From positions 186,001-250,000 of the forward strand of contig MU278364.1 in assembly GCA_022385755.1 (NCBI GenBank): a DNA stretch of 64,000 nucleotides, read 5' to 3'. The stretch is from Trametopsis cervina (lineage: Eukaryota; Basidiomycota; Agaricomycetes; Polyporales; Irpicaceae). Positions 23,761-34,560 of this stretch are shown in pieces (within the stretch, counting starts at the first letter, position 1; the number at the start of each line of letters is the position of its first letter). The notes below the pieces were generated by a model, which was not told where the DNA came from, made no database searches, and saw nothing but the letters and a program-made list of their open reading frames with translations. The position numbers and the translations under genes are program-made.

Positions 23761-23888
23761 TCGAATCTCTCAGTGTCCTCCAGCAACATTCTCAAGTTCG
23801 CTACTACACAACCAAAGTTTCATCGTGAGTACACTGCCTCCACAGTTCTCTTACTTTATCGCTCACACTGTACGACGCGCCTTCCCAG

Positions 23889-24194
23889 ATGCCTACCGCT
23901 CAGGGATCCATCGCCATCGTGAACTCCAAGCTCACTGCGACAATTCTCATCGACTCCATCCCGTTCACGTACGCGACCACCATCTCCGTATCCCTGCCTG
24001 ACTTCCAGGCCCTCGCCACTCTCACGTACAACCACAAGAACGATCTGACTGGCGCTCAGTCGTACAACGGCAAGGTCGGGGAGAACACTTTCGAGCTCAC
24101 GCTCACCAATGGTCCCAAGATCACTGGGCCGTTGACTCCTCCAATTATCCCGGCCAAGGCTATCAACGGCAGCGGGCTCTGGACCCAGGGCTGA
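23889..24194 (+). CDS. Orphan ~100-aa family, copy 5
   Basis: Single coding exon, 101 aa, starting MPTAQGSIAIVNSKL; the only member on the plus strand. It is nearly identical to copy 2. About a dozen nucleotide differences cluster in the first 130 bp of the ORF, and the last 175 bp differ at only two positions. The promoter, 5'-UTR intron and TATA box are conserved. Predicted cytosolic, all-beta. Function unknown. Confidence 0.78.
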   Translation: MPTAQGSIAIVNSKLTATILIDSIPFTYATTISVSLPDFQALATLTYNHKNDLTGAQSYNGKVGENTFELTLTNGPKITGPLTPPIIPAKAINGSGLWTQG

Positions 24195-24835
24195 GCTGGG
24201 TCCTTGAGGGAAGGTTCGGGGTGATGGGCTGTTGTGGCCAATGGATATGGATGCGCGAAATTGCACATGCGTTTGTGTTTTTCGTCGGTTGTTGCGCGTG
24301 TAAACAGTCCAGAAAACATATATTCTAGCGCAGCAATGGGCTGTCGATCTTTCTTGACATTCCCGTTGGGTTGTGTGCGAACTATCAAGGTTGTGGGCGG
24401 CCCATACTCGTTTGAGGATTTTAGGCAAGCCTCAGTACGCGGCTCTAATCAACAGACGGACACCAGAAGAGCTCGATGACCTAAGCAATATATCTGTCAC
24501 AGAGACTCATCTACTTGTTCCTACTTACCCGCTTTGGTGGGGACTATTACATATCGGCGTTGCGCCGCAGTTTTAATTTCATTGTGAAGTTCAGACGGCC
24601 ACGAGTACTCAGCGGCAAACACCCACTCTCCACTCCGAGGCCGTGTCTCATCCAGAGGTCCACTACCGCACAAGCTCGTTTAAGAGCCCCGCAGCTCACA
24701 CAAAGTAGCGGATAGAAGGTCACCATCGAATTGTTCCGCCAACTATACAGGCTTTCGGGCGTCCTACATGTACATGGATAGAGGCCACAAAATCACAGCC
24801 CAGCATAATCCCCTTGGACGACCAGTGAAGAGCAA
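24195..24835. other. Intergenic region, copies 5 and 6 (tail to tail)
   Basis: No gene is seen; it holds the two 3' flanks. Confidence 0.45.
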
Positions 24836-25156
24836 TCAGGACGATCCGTCTTCGGCAACACTCCAAATCCCGTCCGCAGTGAAACGCATCGCCGGCACCA
24901 TTGGAGCGGTGAGCGTCCCGGAGATCTTGGGGCCGTTGACCAACTGGATATCAACCGTGTGGGTGAGAAGCATGCCCACGCTACTTTGGTGGCCGGATAG
25001 CTCGCTCTTGGCGCTGTATGTGATCACCGCGACGGCTTCGAAGTCGGGGACAGCGACGTGGACATCGCCGTTGTACATATACACATGCCCGTCGATGAGG
25101 AACGTGGCGGCGAGCTTGGAGTTCTTGCAGAAGAGGCTTCCGTGAGCGCTCGACAT
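24836..25156 (-). CDS. Orphan ~100-aa family, copy 6
   Basis: 106 aa, starting MSSAHGSLFCKNSKL. Family marks: TFLIDGHVYMY, VAVPDFEAVAVITY, ELSGHQSSVG, NGPKISGTLTAPMVPA. The C-terminus is extended by AEDGSS. A 5'-UTR intron (25157-25209) abuts the ATG. Function unknown. Confidence 0.7.
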   Translation of the reverse strand: MSSAHGSLFCKNSKLAATFLIDGHVYMYNGDVHVAVPDFEAVAVITYSAKSELSGHQSSVGMLLTHTVDIQLVNGPKISGTLTAPMVPAMRFTADGIWSVAEDGSS

Positions 25157-25209
25157 CTGTGGTGTACGGCGTAAGTAAGAAGCCGTAGATTCGAGTGAAA
25201 TATACTCAC

Positions 25210-26557
25210 GATGATACGAAGTTCGAGGGGCTTGCGGAAGCTCATGGCAGTCTACATCTCTTATACGCAGAGCTCATGGGCCTAATGGTACCGATAGTGC
25301 AAGTTCAGCATGTCTCTGCAGCCGAAGCGATATGCCACCTTCCCGGGGTGCCTAAGAGTACCATAGCTGATACAGTATCTGACACCGCGCAACACTAGAG
25401 TGGCACCCCGCTGTCAGCGCAAGACGTGGACCGTTAGCGCTGGAATTTTAGTATTGTAGGGGAATATACACACCCGACTGGTGGTGAGTCTAAATGTGCG
25501 ATAGTCTGGCGCACGCAATGATGGTATAGCTACCGCTGAGTACGAGTACTTGAGTGGAGGCATGCCTTTGGTCGAGAAAAGCCCATATTCATTCGGCGGT
25601 GCCTGTGTCAACAGCGAGACGGCCGAATTTGGGGAGCGAGACGAAGGCTACGCACAATATTGTCGCTCCCACGGCCGATAATGCACAGTGAGTGAGGCGC
25701 GCGTACAGGGTGTCCGGGTGTGAGGCGCATACAGGTGCCACGAGCGTGGCTCAGGACTTAGATTTCTGGTGTGTGCGTTCCTGGGAAGGCGAGGCTGATT
25801 CCCTACGAAGAGTGTCAGTGTGCGCAGCCACCAGCATAGTGCATTTATCAGTCCGGTATATGCATACAGCAAGAATGCGGCGGCAGTGTTATTGCAAGGA
25901 CCAGCGTAGTGCGCGTGGGAAGGAAGGTGTGGAACGGCCGACGCCACGAAGGGCTTGCGCTTACGTGAGCAATGATGGGTCCTGATGCCGATCGTGGTTC
26001 ATAAGGATCGCCGCCTTCCGGGCCTCGACGTCGACTTGGGCCTCGGCCTTCCATGGAATCAACGCCGCTTGCCGCCGCATACATCCGTGCTCTTATGTGC
26101 TCCAAGGAGGTGACGGCTTTGCTCTCCAGCTCATTGTATCAAGTTAAGAGGGTATTTGTGCCATCCGACCACCGCGTATGCGCATAATGAGAACGTAACG
26201 CGCGATCTTTGCCTCACCAGTCGAGCTCTGAGAACGAAGGGTAGCGTTGTGATGGTACAGGTGTGTTTGATTACAAATGTGAACGTCCACTGAGTGTCCA
26301 AGCGAGCAAAGTTTGTACATGTGTGTTTGTGTGTGAACGCGAATGCAAAGGCAAAACTAAAAGGCGAAGGTAGAGTAGAGCAGCCCCAAAAGCAGAAAGA
26401 AAGTCCCATTGCCGAAAACAAAATGGAAGTGGGGTAGATGTAGTCCGTTATGTAAGTCGTGAGTTTCATTGTTTCGTTTCGATCAAAGTCCAAGTCCCAG
26501 GCATCAGCACATAATGTTCGTCATGAAATATTAGTCCATCCCCAGGGCGGGCATCAC
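25210..26557. other. Intergenic region with repeat R1 and Kre9-like 3' flank
   Basis: No supported gene. 25940-25970 is a copy of dispersed repeat R1. 26320-26530 is the segment duplicated (inverted) at about 38890-39080. Confidence 0.45.
25940..25970. repeat. Dispersed repeat R1, copy 1
   Basis: Core GACGCCACGAAGGGCTTG followed by TTACGTGAGC, shared with 34078-34123, with 42275-42320 (reverse) and, partly, with 27629-27660 (reverse). Confidence 0.6.
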
Positions 26558-27080
26558 TTAAAAGTCGATGACGCCGTCGATGGTGAAATCGTCAGACCAA
26601 TTGCCCGAGTCACCGAACACTGCAATGCACGAAACATAAGCTCACGCATACATCAACGCACACACAGAGAGAAAGGGGTACTCACGGACAAGACTCCAAT
26701 CATCACGGGTGATTACGTCGGGGACGGTGACCTCAACACGGCCGGATGTAAGCAGGAAGTTGTGGGCAACGACAACGGAGGTTTCGACGCCGTCACTGCG
26801 CAGGACGATGAAGCCATTGTTGTTCGTAATCTGCTTCGGCGGGTTCGATGCGTCCCTACACATATCGGTCATATGATCAGTACTCGAAGCTCTGTCATCA
26901 GAGAGGGAGGAGGAGTGCGCACCAAGTGACGTTATGCCTCTGACCAGACTTCCAGACGGTGCCCGCGTGGGGGTAGGTGATCTTGGGTGCCCAGACGTCC
27001 CTAGCTTGGGGTGTGAAGGGGGCTGCGCTCGCGGTAGCAGCGGCGGCGAGGAGGGCAGAGACGATGGAGAGGAACTGCAT
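26558..27080 (-). CDS. Small secreted Kre9/KNH-like cell-wall protein
   Basis: Minus-strand exons 27080-26923, 26855-26686 and 26619-26558, all in frame; 129 aa. Signal peptide 1-20 (QFLSIVSALLAAAATASAAP). The mature domain starts WAPKITYPHAGTVWKSGQ and contains HNVTWDASNPP, a GFIVLRSDG strand, VEVTVPDVITRDDW and the end LFGDSGNWSDDFTIDG. This matches the Ser-Thr-rich/Kre9-KNH1 N-terminal family of secreted or GPI-linked fungal wall proteins. This copy lacks the Ser/Thr tail and any GPI signal. Role in beta-glucan organisation is inferred from the family. A broken inverted copy lies at 38357-38819. Confidence 0.87.
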
Positions 27081-30000
27081 GATGCGAAGTGATGAGGAGA
27101 AGGGGGGGGGTCGTAAAAGTGCTCGTGAGTGTGTGAGGAGGGATGCGATGGATGGGTACCACGGGGAGAGGAGAGACACGGCGGATGTGGGGCTTTATAT
27201 GCTGAGTGGCGGCTAAGCGTATGTCCGGGGTGATGTCGGGGCGCTGCAGCGAGCAGAAGGCGATCAACGGGTCTCTCACCTCGATCGATCGTGCGTCCAA
27301 TTCCAATCGCGGACCTCAGCCGACCACCCACCACTCAGCCTAATCCCACCACCACCACGCAGACGATGCGAGCTTGTTTAGCCATCGCCCCAGCTCAGAG
27401 GACGCTAGAACAGTCCGGGTGCGCAGCTGACCTGCGCTCGCATGGTGCGCTGCCCACCTTCTGGGAGCAGATAGAATGGGAGACGAGCACGTATGACCAG
27501 AGACGGACGGTGTTGCGTACCCGCCGTGGAGGTCGAGGGCCGAGTCCTGAGGCTAAGACCTGCGGCTGTGTCGGGATGTTGAGAACGCAAGATCAACATC
27601 GGGTCCCGTCATTATTGTATTGTCAATTCGCACATAGCCCCTTCGTGGCGTCACGGTCTCTTTACTCCGGCAAACTGGTCTTTCATGACACCGACGGTCA
27701 TCGAAACCGTAGCGAGCGAGTGGGCCATCGGTAGCTTGTTCTATGCATAGATCGGTGAGCGCAAGCAAGTCTGATGTATACGCAAGGGCAGTGTGCGCTG
27801 ACACCTTTGTAATGCATCAGCCTCTCCGACCCCCGCCAGAACTCTGAAGCTTAAGACACTCTCCCGCATGCGCCTGAACCCCGGATCCTCCGCCTGTGCG
27901 GCTCGCCAGCCATATTCCTCTGCAGACGCGCCTTGCCGCGCTTCGTCGGCCCTAGGAGCAAAGGCACCGTGCGTCAGCTTCTTTAGGCTCTGTACACCTC
28001 CATTGCAGCACCGCACTTGAGCACAACCTGTACGGCTTATGACGTCACGCCCTCTGCGTACGCGTGCTGGGCTAGCCGTGGCCGTACTTCCAGCCCAGAG
28101 TCAGAATGACGCCGTGCTTCGCGTCGGCGATTTGTTCACCGCGAACGCACCGTCAACAAAAGCCGTCCGGACTGAACACCTCTTCCTACTTCACTCATCG
28201 CAGGGACATGCGCCGTCACCTTATATATGTCCACCATCACCTCGACACCGCACACAGTATAGGCCGAGCCGGAGTGTTAGTCATTGGGCAGAAGCACTCA
28301 TACATCGGGCTTCGTATCTCAATATCGTCGTACTCGTCAAGGCAGTCGTCGATACCGTGCCGCGGACGTGGTGGAAGACACGTATACAGCTCTGCTCGTC
28401 TACTCTGTATGGCTTTATTGACCTTAGCAACCTCCCAGCACAGATGAGCCGACACAGCCAGCCTTCGTTGTCCTCCTCGTATATATATATGTACTTCGCG
28501 GCTCTTGATGACATGTGGCGGGCGTAGCGGAGATACAAGCGGACGATCTGAAGGATGTGCACATGCTGCGTTCGACGGACATGCCGACTCTGTTCTTCCT
28601 GCCCAATCGCTCCGGAATCTTGGGTGCTAGGCTTTTCACCGCATCGGCTGTGTCGTACCCGCCCGTGTACCGTCGCAAGGCAGACGATATTCCCACTCCA
28701 GCGTCGTCGTCGGACCTACCGCCATAGAAATGCCCGACGCAAACATTCTCTGTAATACCAACGCTCATCGGCGCCGCACGCACTCCGCTACATCCCCCAG
28801 CACGTCGTGTGAAGCTCGATGGTCAGTCTGCTGCATCTGGGATATCGGCAAGCCTCAACTAATGTCAACAGCGGCGGACTGTTTGAGCATTTATTTGGTC
28901 AGTCCGTGCTACAACGTTTGCCAGTCTGACTTATGCATTGCATCATACTGACATGTTGCGCACTGTAGGTGCAGGATCCGATTGTGCACGATTTGGCCAG
29001 GTGCTCAGGCAGCTAGCACGCTACTATCACAATAAGGCGTTCATTGTCCGTATCGTGCAGGGTCTGGTCGACTTGGGGGAGGGTACGATAACGGCCAAAC
29101 CCTTCTTCCACGACAGACAGATATTTGTCTGAACCGCAACTTCATCGATTTGCAGTTGCGGTGACTGCGACGATCGCGAGTCTCGTACCCACCCAGGCCA
29201 TGTCATATTTCTCTCTTCTACCTGAAGGCCGGGCATCACGAACGGCGGGCGCTGTACAGCGTCAACGGGCGCATCCCACTCACTCCGGGCCATTACGACG
29301 CTGTGGGCAAATAAACCCTAGTCCCGTGAGTGTATATCCTCTCCAGAACTCACAAACATCCTGACCAACCTTATTCGCGTACAGCACTGCCGTGCGCGCA
29401 GGTGACCCTCCGTCTCGCGATGCGTGGCTACGTAATGGTGCATTCGCCTGTGCATATCACAAGGCGAGTCGGTGTCGTCCGGATGTACACTGAGCTCTCC
29501 CGACGGGGGTGCCCCCGTACCACTTTCTAAACCGATAAACCATAAGTTTTTCTTATGCGTGTGTTCTTGCACCGTCGCAGTTTTCCTCCGAGGCCTATCT
29601 CCGCGGAGCCCAGTTTTCTGCTAGTCGCAGCGGCACATCTTCGAGTCGTGCTTCCTCATCGTCACTGGGCGGCCGCAACACGAAGACTCACCCTCCGCTG
29701 GTACTGCCCGACTTCTCTCGCCTTCATAGTAGCGTGTGTCGAGGAACATCGATTCCATGATGGCGTCTTGCTTGCAAGCTCTGCATAACCTTCAAGCACA
29801 GAGAGTTGCCGACGATGACGTTGGTGGCGACGGCCCGTTTACCCCTCATAACGCCCACAGTCTCTGCTCTGCTTCGGCTATGAGCTAAACTATGGTTCTC
29901 AAAGCAATCTCCCGAGGATTCATTTTTCCCTGAGTATGCGGGCGTGCCTACGTAGAGGAAGAGCCCAGGAAGGGCAGAAACAACTGCGTACCGAGTGCTC

Positions 30001-32280
30001 TCTCACCACCCGGCAGACGACGCATGCATGGAAGCCTCGAGCTTTGCATATTGGCCTAGCGAGATCATGCTGTTTCGGCATCACAGTTCCAGCGCGCACA
30101 CAATTTCATTGACAATGTCGTAAGTGGCCCCGGTTCTTCTCCGACGGCGCGAATAACATGTTTTGTGACAATAGAAGCCCTGCATAGGTACTATCCTGGT
30201 TTATTGGCAGCGCACGTGCTGTATACCCTCCACCCAGTATTGGTCCTATCCTAATTTCCTTTATTGATACGTGTACTCAAGAGGTCGCAGTTATCAGGCC
30301 CAACACACCAGCTCTGGTAGTGCCAATACTGAACCTCTGCGTATACTGTTGCAGTATCCTGCGGTAGCTTTACGCAGGCTACCGCCGATGGCCCTGAGGG
30401 AAAACATTACAAGGCGGTGTGTACGGTTGATTATTTGACGTCTGCTGGTGACGAAGCTGATGTATTCTCCATTTCAGCAGTCCACTGAAAGGGAGCCTAT
30501 CATCTCAGAGCCGCTGCTTAACTGCTCCCGTGCGAATAGCCATATCTACCTCTCCCCCCGCAGGCCACAGCCGCTGTATGTCATACTGGTCTACCGCTCG
30601 GAGGTCCGACATCACTGAACTATATCCGGTATGGGCGTCAGCGGGCACTGATATCTCGGCTTTATCGTCTTGCGCGGTAATCATGAACAGAAGGCATGAC
30701 ACATACCTTTCACACATCCTAGGTCTCACGCAAGCATGGTTCTTTTGAGAAGCTCGCTTTTCCTGATTTCTGGACAGTCCTGGGAAACTCCCATCGCACT
30801 AGAGCTCACACTGCTCTGCGGACACACGGGTATTGCCGTCGCTGCAATCTCACTTCAATCCCAACCCAACCACATGTGTACCCAGAAACAATGAATCCGC
30901 TGTTCTCCGGAGAGCTGGAGGAAATGCGGAACCACCTGGGTTCATTCTCGAGATGTACCGCGGGTATCGTCTCTTACGGTTTGAGGCGCGTCACGGCTTT
31001 GCACACCAGTCTCCTCTCGTGACTGGCCGAAGGGGCATGAGGTCTATCCCTCTGTGAGTTCTTGTGCCGTTACGGTTCTCGTACGGTCATCCGCACATTT
31101 CAGGGCAGATCAGCACCTTCAGTGGCAGCGGGGCGTACGTTTTCTTCTTCTTGCGCTCAAGCGCGAATAGGGGCGTGGCAGGCTGTTGCAGATCAGACCA
31201 GTCGACCGTGAATTAACTCCTTCTCCTCTGACGAACTGCGCACCACTTCCTGCTCAGCGCCAACTGTCTAACGCCCCTCCCGACAGAACGGTCGATTCTG
31301 CCGCAGTGTCTCGCCTGATTGGACCCGCGGCGGCGAGCGTTTCGGATGCCCACCTGACCTGCGAGGTCTCCATGAATCTATCGTTCCGGAAAACCTTGCG
31401 AAGCACCAACAAATTTCATCCTAGGACAGTAAAACACCCTTCATTACGGGGTTCAGTTACGTTGCCGTGCATGCCGATCTAAGGCACAGACCCGGTCGTG
31501 ACACAAGGAGAAGATACGCTTCTCCCAGCGCTATCGGAATGCCAGTAGCCCAGTAGCCCAGCCCAGGAGCCTCGCCTCGCCATCAATACGTCAGCGGGTT
31601 TCCCTCTCAGTTCCGTACTTTGGGATACAATCAGCCTGCAACGCATGCTGACAATACTTCCATCAGCATCTCATCTCCGCACACTGCCTTGCATACTGCA
31701 TACAGTATTCGCAGCAAGAGAGCAGAGTTTCTGACATTTCTCGCTACTCTCTCGCTCAATGCCGCATTCAGGCGCGCTGATGAAGGCTACAGTATATTTT
31801 GTAACAGCGTTCACGCCACACGTAGACCATGGTGGTCACCAGTGCAAGTCATTACCTATAGCACGAGTGGATGTCAGTAAAAGAGCATATGCATATAGGA
31901 CTAGCACATCCTATGCGTTCCGCCATGTTTAAGTGCACTTGGGGTGACCTGCGTGTAGATTTGTATACTTTACAGCCGCTTACGAAGTGACAGGCCCTTC
32001 GAGAACGGATCATGCATAATTGGTGAATGCTGTGTGACCGTTAAGCTCCTCAGTTTCTGGTGCCATCAGCCGTCTACCTCAAGGACTGTATTGCTCCCTT
32101 GATTATCATTCTCCAACCAACCAGAAAAGGCCCAGGTCTATTTATCGTTTTGAGACCCTGTACCCTGTGTATCATTGCATAGATGTGTACACCTTGTTGA
32201 GATTTCAAACAGAAATAGCTGTTCTGAGGCCCACAACGAGATTTTCCGGACTACGCAATGAATATCAAATGATTTGTTCG
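27081..32280. other. 5.2-kb gene desert with repeat relics
   Basis: Apart from the start of the Kre9-like upstream region (duplicated at 38160-38350) and an R1 relic at 27629-27660, I find no gene with splice, domain or paralogue support. Short reading frames occur on both strands with frequent stops. Confidence 0.45.
27629..27660. repeat. Dispersed repeat R1, copy 2 (reverse, partial)
   Basis: CCCCTTCGTGGCGTCACGGTCTC is the reverse complement of the R1 core. Confidence 0.5.
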
Positions 32281-32339
32281 TATATAAACCAACCCGTCTT
32301 CTGTAGCTCTCGCTCATAGACTACTCCCTCGCTACAGCA

Positions 32340-33099
32340 ATGGTAAGCAGGTGCTTTCATTTCTTCCCTTGCTGTTAATTGCCAGCTCACATAGGACCTT
32401 CCCGTCTACGACGAGGTATTGGAACACGGCCCGGTGCAAGTGCCGCAACAACTGTATGTCAACATGCACGGCGGGCCGCCTTGTCCTACTCCGCCCCCTG
32501 TTATCGACTTCTGCGTCCCTGTAGATGTGGGAAACTTACTCCTTCTACTCCCAATATCGCTTCAAGCAGCGTTGGACCTTCATTGTCCCGAAGAATGGAA
32601 GGGCGGTCCTGAGGAAGTACTTCCGTTTCTATCGAACGTCACGCGGATCACATGTCGAATCAATGTAAGCGGCTGGATCTGTGAGGTTATTTTGTCAAAC
32701 ACAGCTAAGAATATATCAGTGGCCAGGTTATCTACCTCAGCATGAGCCAGTTAACGTGACGGACTTCAGAAAAGTTCGCAAATTTGTGAACAGGGCCAAG
32801 CTTGCGCAAAACGTAGCACGCGCTGTGGACAAAGTTATTCGGGTACGCGGTGCAGCTCCGTTACGGACACTTCAACTCACCGGCGACTATTTGCATAGAA
32901 CCTGAGAAACCAGAGGCAGGCCATATTAAGAGGCTGCTGGGACTTGAACAGCAACGCATTTGATACGCGCAATGTCTTTCTCGCATCGTTGTGTCAAGTC
33001 AGCAGGGGAAGTTGGCAGCCTGAGCTGTACTTCTGGTGTGAGGATCAGCAGATCATGAAACGTTTGTGGTTGGACGGCTGGACGGGGAGCTTGGGCTAG
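32340..33099 (+). CDS. P family (CPEEW / GSWQPELY), copy P1, apparently intact
   Basis: Exons 32340-32342 (ATG only), 32395-32664, 32720-32842 and 32899-33099 join in phase 0; about 198 aa. A TATATAAA box lies at 32281-32288. Family order: VPQQLYVN, PPVIDFCVP, LQAALDLHCPEEW, ITCRIN, then exon 3 WPGYLP...VNRAKLAQNVARAVDKVI, then exon 4 NVFLASLCQVSRGSWQPELYFW. No signal peptide. The AKLA-NVA exon recalls fungal-specific domains of unknown function (possibly the DUF6741 type), but I cannot confirm this. Exon 1 consisting of the start codon alone is unusual. A relic of a membrane-protein (M) gene follows 40 bp downstream. Confidence 0.6.
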
Positions 33100-33139
33100 T
33101 CTCTTCGTGTATGACCTTCTGCTGTGTAAGCATCATCCG

Positions 33140-33500
33140 GCGTGCTCGCAGCACTATACAATACGCGCATCCTCTCTGCCTTCTTCACCGCGTCTTCCGA
33201 CTTAAGCAACGTCATCATGGAGTTCCTGGACGCTGGTGTAGCAGCTCGGGCGGACAACCTTGACGGGCGAGTTCATAGCCGGCGCGCTGTGCGGCGTCCT
33301 GGCGTTGTTCATCGCATGCGGCGCACACATCGTGTAATGTAGAACACACCGTCCAGCTAGGTGCCCTGCACCGCCACTTGACCCTTTGCGACGATGTGTG
33401 TCCTCCTGGCTTCGCATTGCCGACCGGCAGCAACTTTTGTGCGCCGCACGTCGGTATTTGAAGAATGGCAAGGCACTGACGGATAAGGTAAGGTGATGGA
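33140..33500 (+). pseudogene. Relic of an M-family membrane-protein gene
   Basis: Frames interrupted by stops translate to GEFIAGALCGVLALFIACGAHIV, matching the VGGFAGGAVCGVIAVFATFAALIV helix of M1 (47.6 kb), and to RRYLKNGKALTDKVR, matching its HRYLYNGEVVVDEVRR. The order is conserved. It sits where M1 and M2 sit relative to their P copies. Confidence 0.6.
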
Positions 33501-34077
33501 TGAATATCGATTTTTTGCGGACGGCCTTCATTGAGCGGTGAAGTGTCCCGACACGTTGTGCCAGGATAGGCGGGGGCACGACACCGACCTGGCTTCGGGC
33601 AGAGTGTATGGCGAGCTGTGCGAGTGTGCGAGCGTGTACAAAGAGGGCGCGACGTCAACATCCATTCAGCAGGGTCCTATAGCATACGATGACGCTTATG
33701 ATAAGGATTTTGTACGTCAAATGTAGAGAATGCATGAAACCGACGCACGGTGCGATCGCTCCTAAGGCCAATAAGGCACCGAACGCTCAGACGCAGCGTC
33801 TGCAGCAGCAATTTAAGGGGCCGTGCAGACGGATAATCAGGGATTCAGGCTCGTATAGCAGAATTCCATCGTGTATTGGTCTAGGTCGGCCGAGCTGATG
33901 GAGGATGTCAGCGCGCGTTGCCCATGAGCATAGATCGTTCTCGTGCTCACCGATCCGTTTGCGAGTGTACGAATAATGAGGTGTTGAGACATTAGAGGGC
34001 GCGAGTGATGTGGATCGTCGTTGCCGTCGTAGAGATCTGCGTAGTACGATGCGCGGAGTACGATGCCGCGAAGCAGA
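33501..34077. other. Gene-free spacer
   Basis: No gene is seen. 33940-34077 resembles 37790-37920 and 41925-42030 and appears to be part of the dispersed repeat unit. Confidence 0.4.
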
Positions 34078-34123
34078 GAGAACCGTGACGCCACGAAGGG
34101 CTTGGTTACGTGAGCGGTTCCCG
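34078..34123. repeat. Dispersed repeat R1, copy 3
   Basis: GTGACGCCACGAAGGGCTTG..TTACGTGAGCGGTTCCCG. The following CGATGCAGATCT is repeated at about 37930. Confidence 0.6.
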
Positions 34124-34329
34124 ATGCAGATCTATACAGCACATCGTCGCGGAATCCCAATGATCAGACACCAGACACACAATCACAACGCCACTTCAAC
34201 GCAACGCCTCGGCATTCCATGCAACACCATCCGTGCCAGGACATACGTGCTCGCTTTTCAACGTCTCTGCTCACAGACTGGCGTGTCATGTGGATGCAGT
34301 TACGGACTGTGCTTAGGCTGTGGTGGTAG

Positions 34330-34400
34330 CTGGTGGGTCGTGATTCGAATTGCAGGCACAGTCCATCTCGGTGAGTGATCCCACTCTGTTCTATTCTCTC
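34330..34400. repeat. Dispersed repeat R2, copy 1 (B-box-like)
   Basis: GATTCGAATTGCAGG followed by CATCTCGGTGAGTGAT and CTCTGTTCTATTCTCTC. It is shared with 38125-38200 and 45010-45085. The 61-nt segment around 34310-34370 begins GGACTGTGC and ends GCACAGTCC, which are complementary. Confidence 0.55.
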
Positions 34401-34434
34401 CACACCCAGAACCCACGCTTATCTGCCATCGCAT

Positions 34435-34560
34435 ACAAGGCCTCCACGTTCGCAAAATATAGCGCGCGTCGTAGACACAATTCTTCGACTACGTGGGTCA
34501 GCTATGATCTGTGCTCCTGGATCCGCCCGCAACATTTCGAACAGAATCAGTGACAGAGTA
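34435..34560 (+). pseudogene. P-family exon-3 fragment (P8)
   Basis: The sequence aligns with the AKLA-NVA exon of P1 (GCAAAATATAGCGCGCGTCG against GCAAAACGTAGCACGCGCTG) but is frameshifted. It lies directly downstream of R2, as in the 45.1-kb copy. Confidence 0.45.

Noticed and set aside
23856..24428. 190-codon minus-strand frame over copy 5 of the small-protein family
   Set aside because: It is antisense to a conserved gene; the paralogues conserve the plus-sense protein, not this frame.
26131..26493. 120-codon minus-strand frame downstream of the Kre9-like gene, with a related frame at 38891-39262
   Set aside because: Similarity is explained by the inverted segmental duplication; substitutions and indels do not preserve a common protein end.
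34310..34370. Possible functional tRNA gene
   Set aside because: The B-box-like core and complementary ends are present, but there is no convincing D-arm, anticodon arm or strong T-stem; at most a relic.
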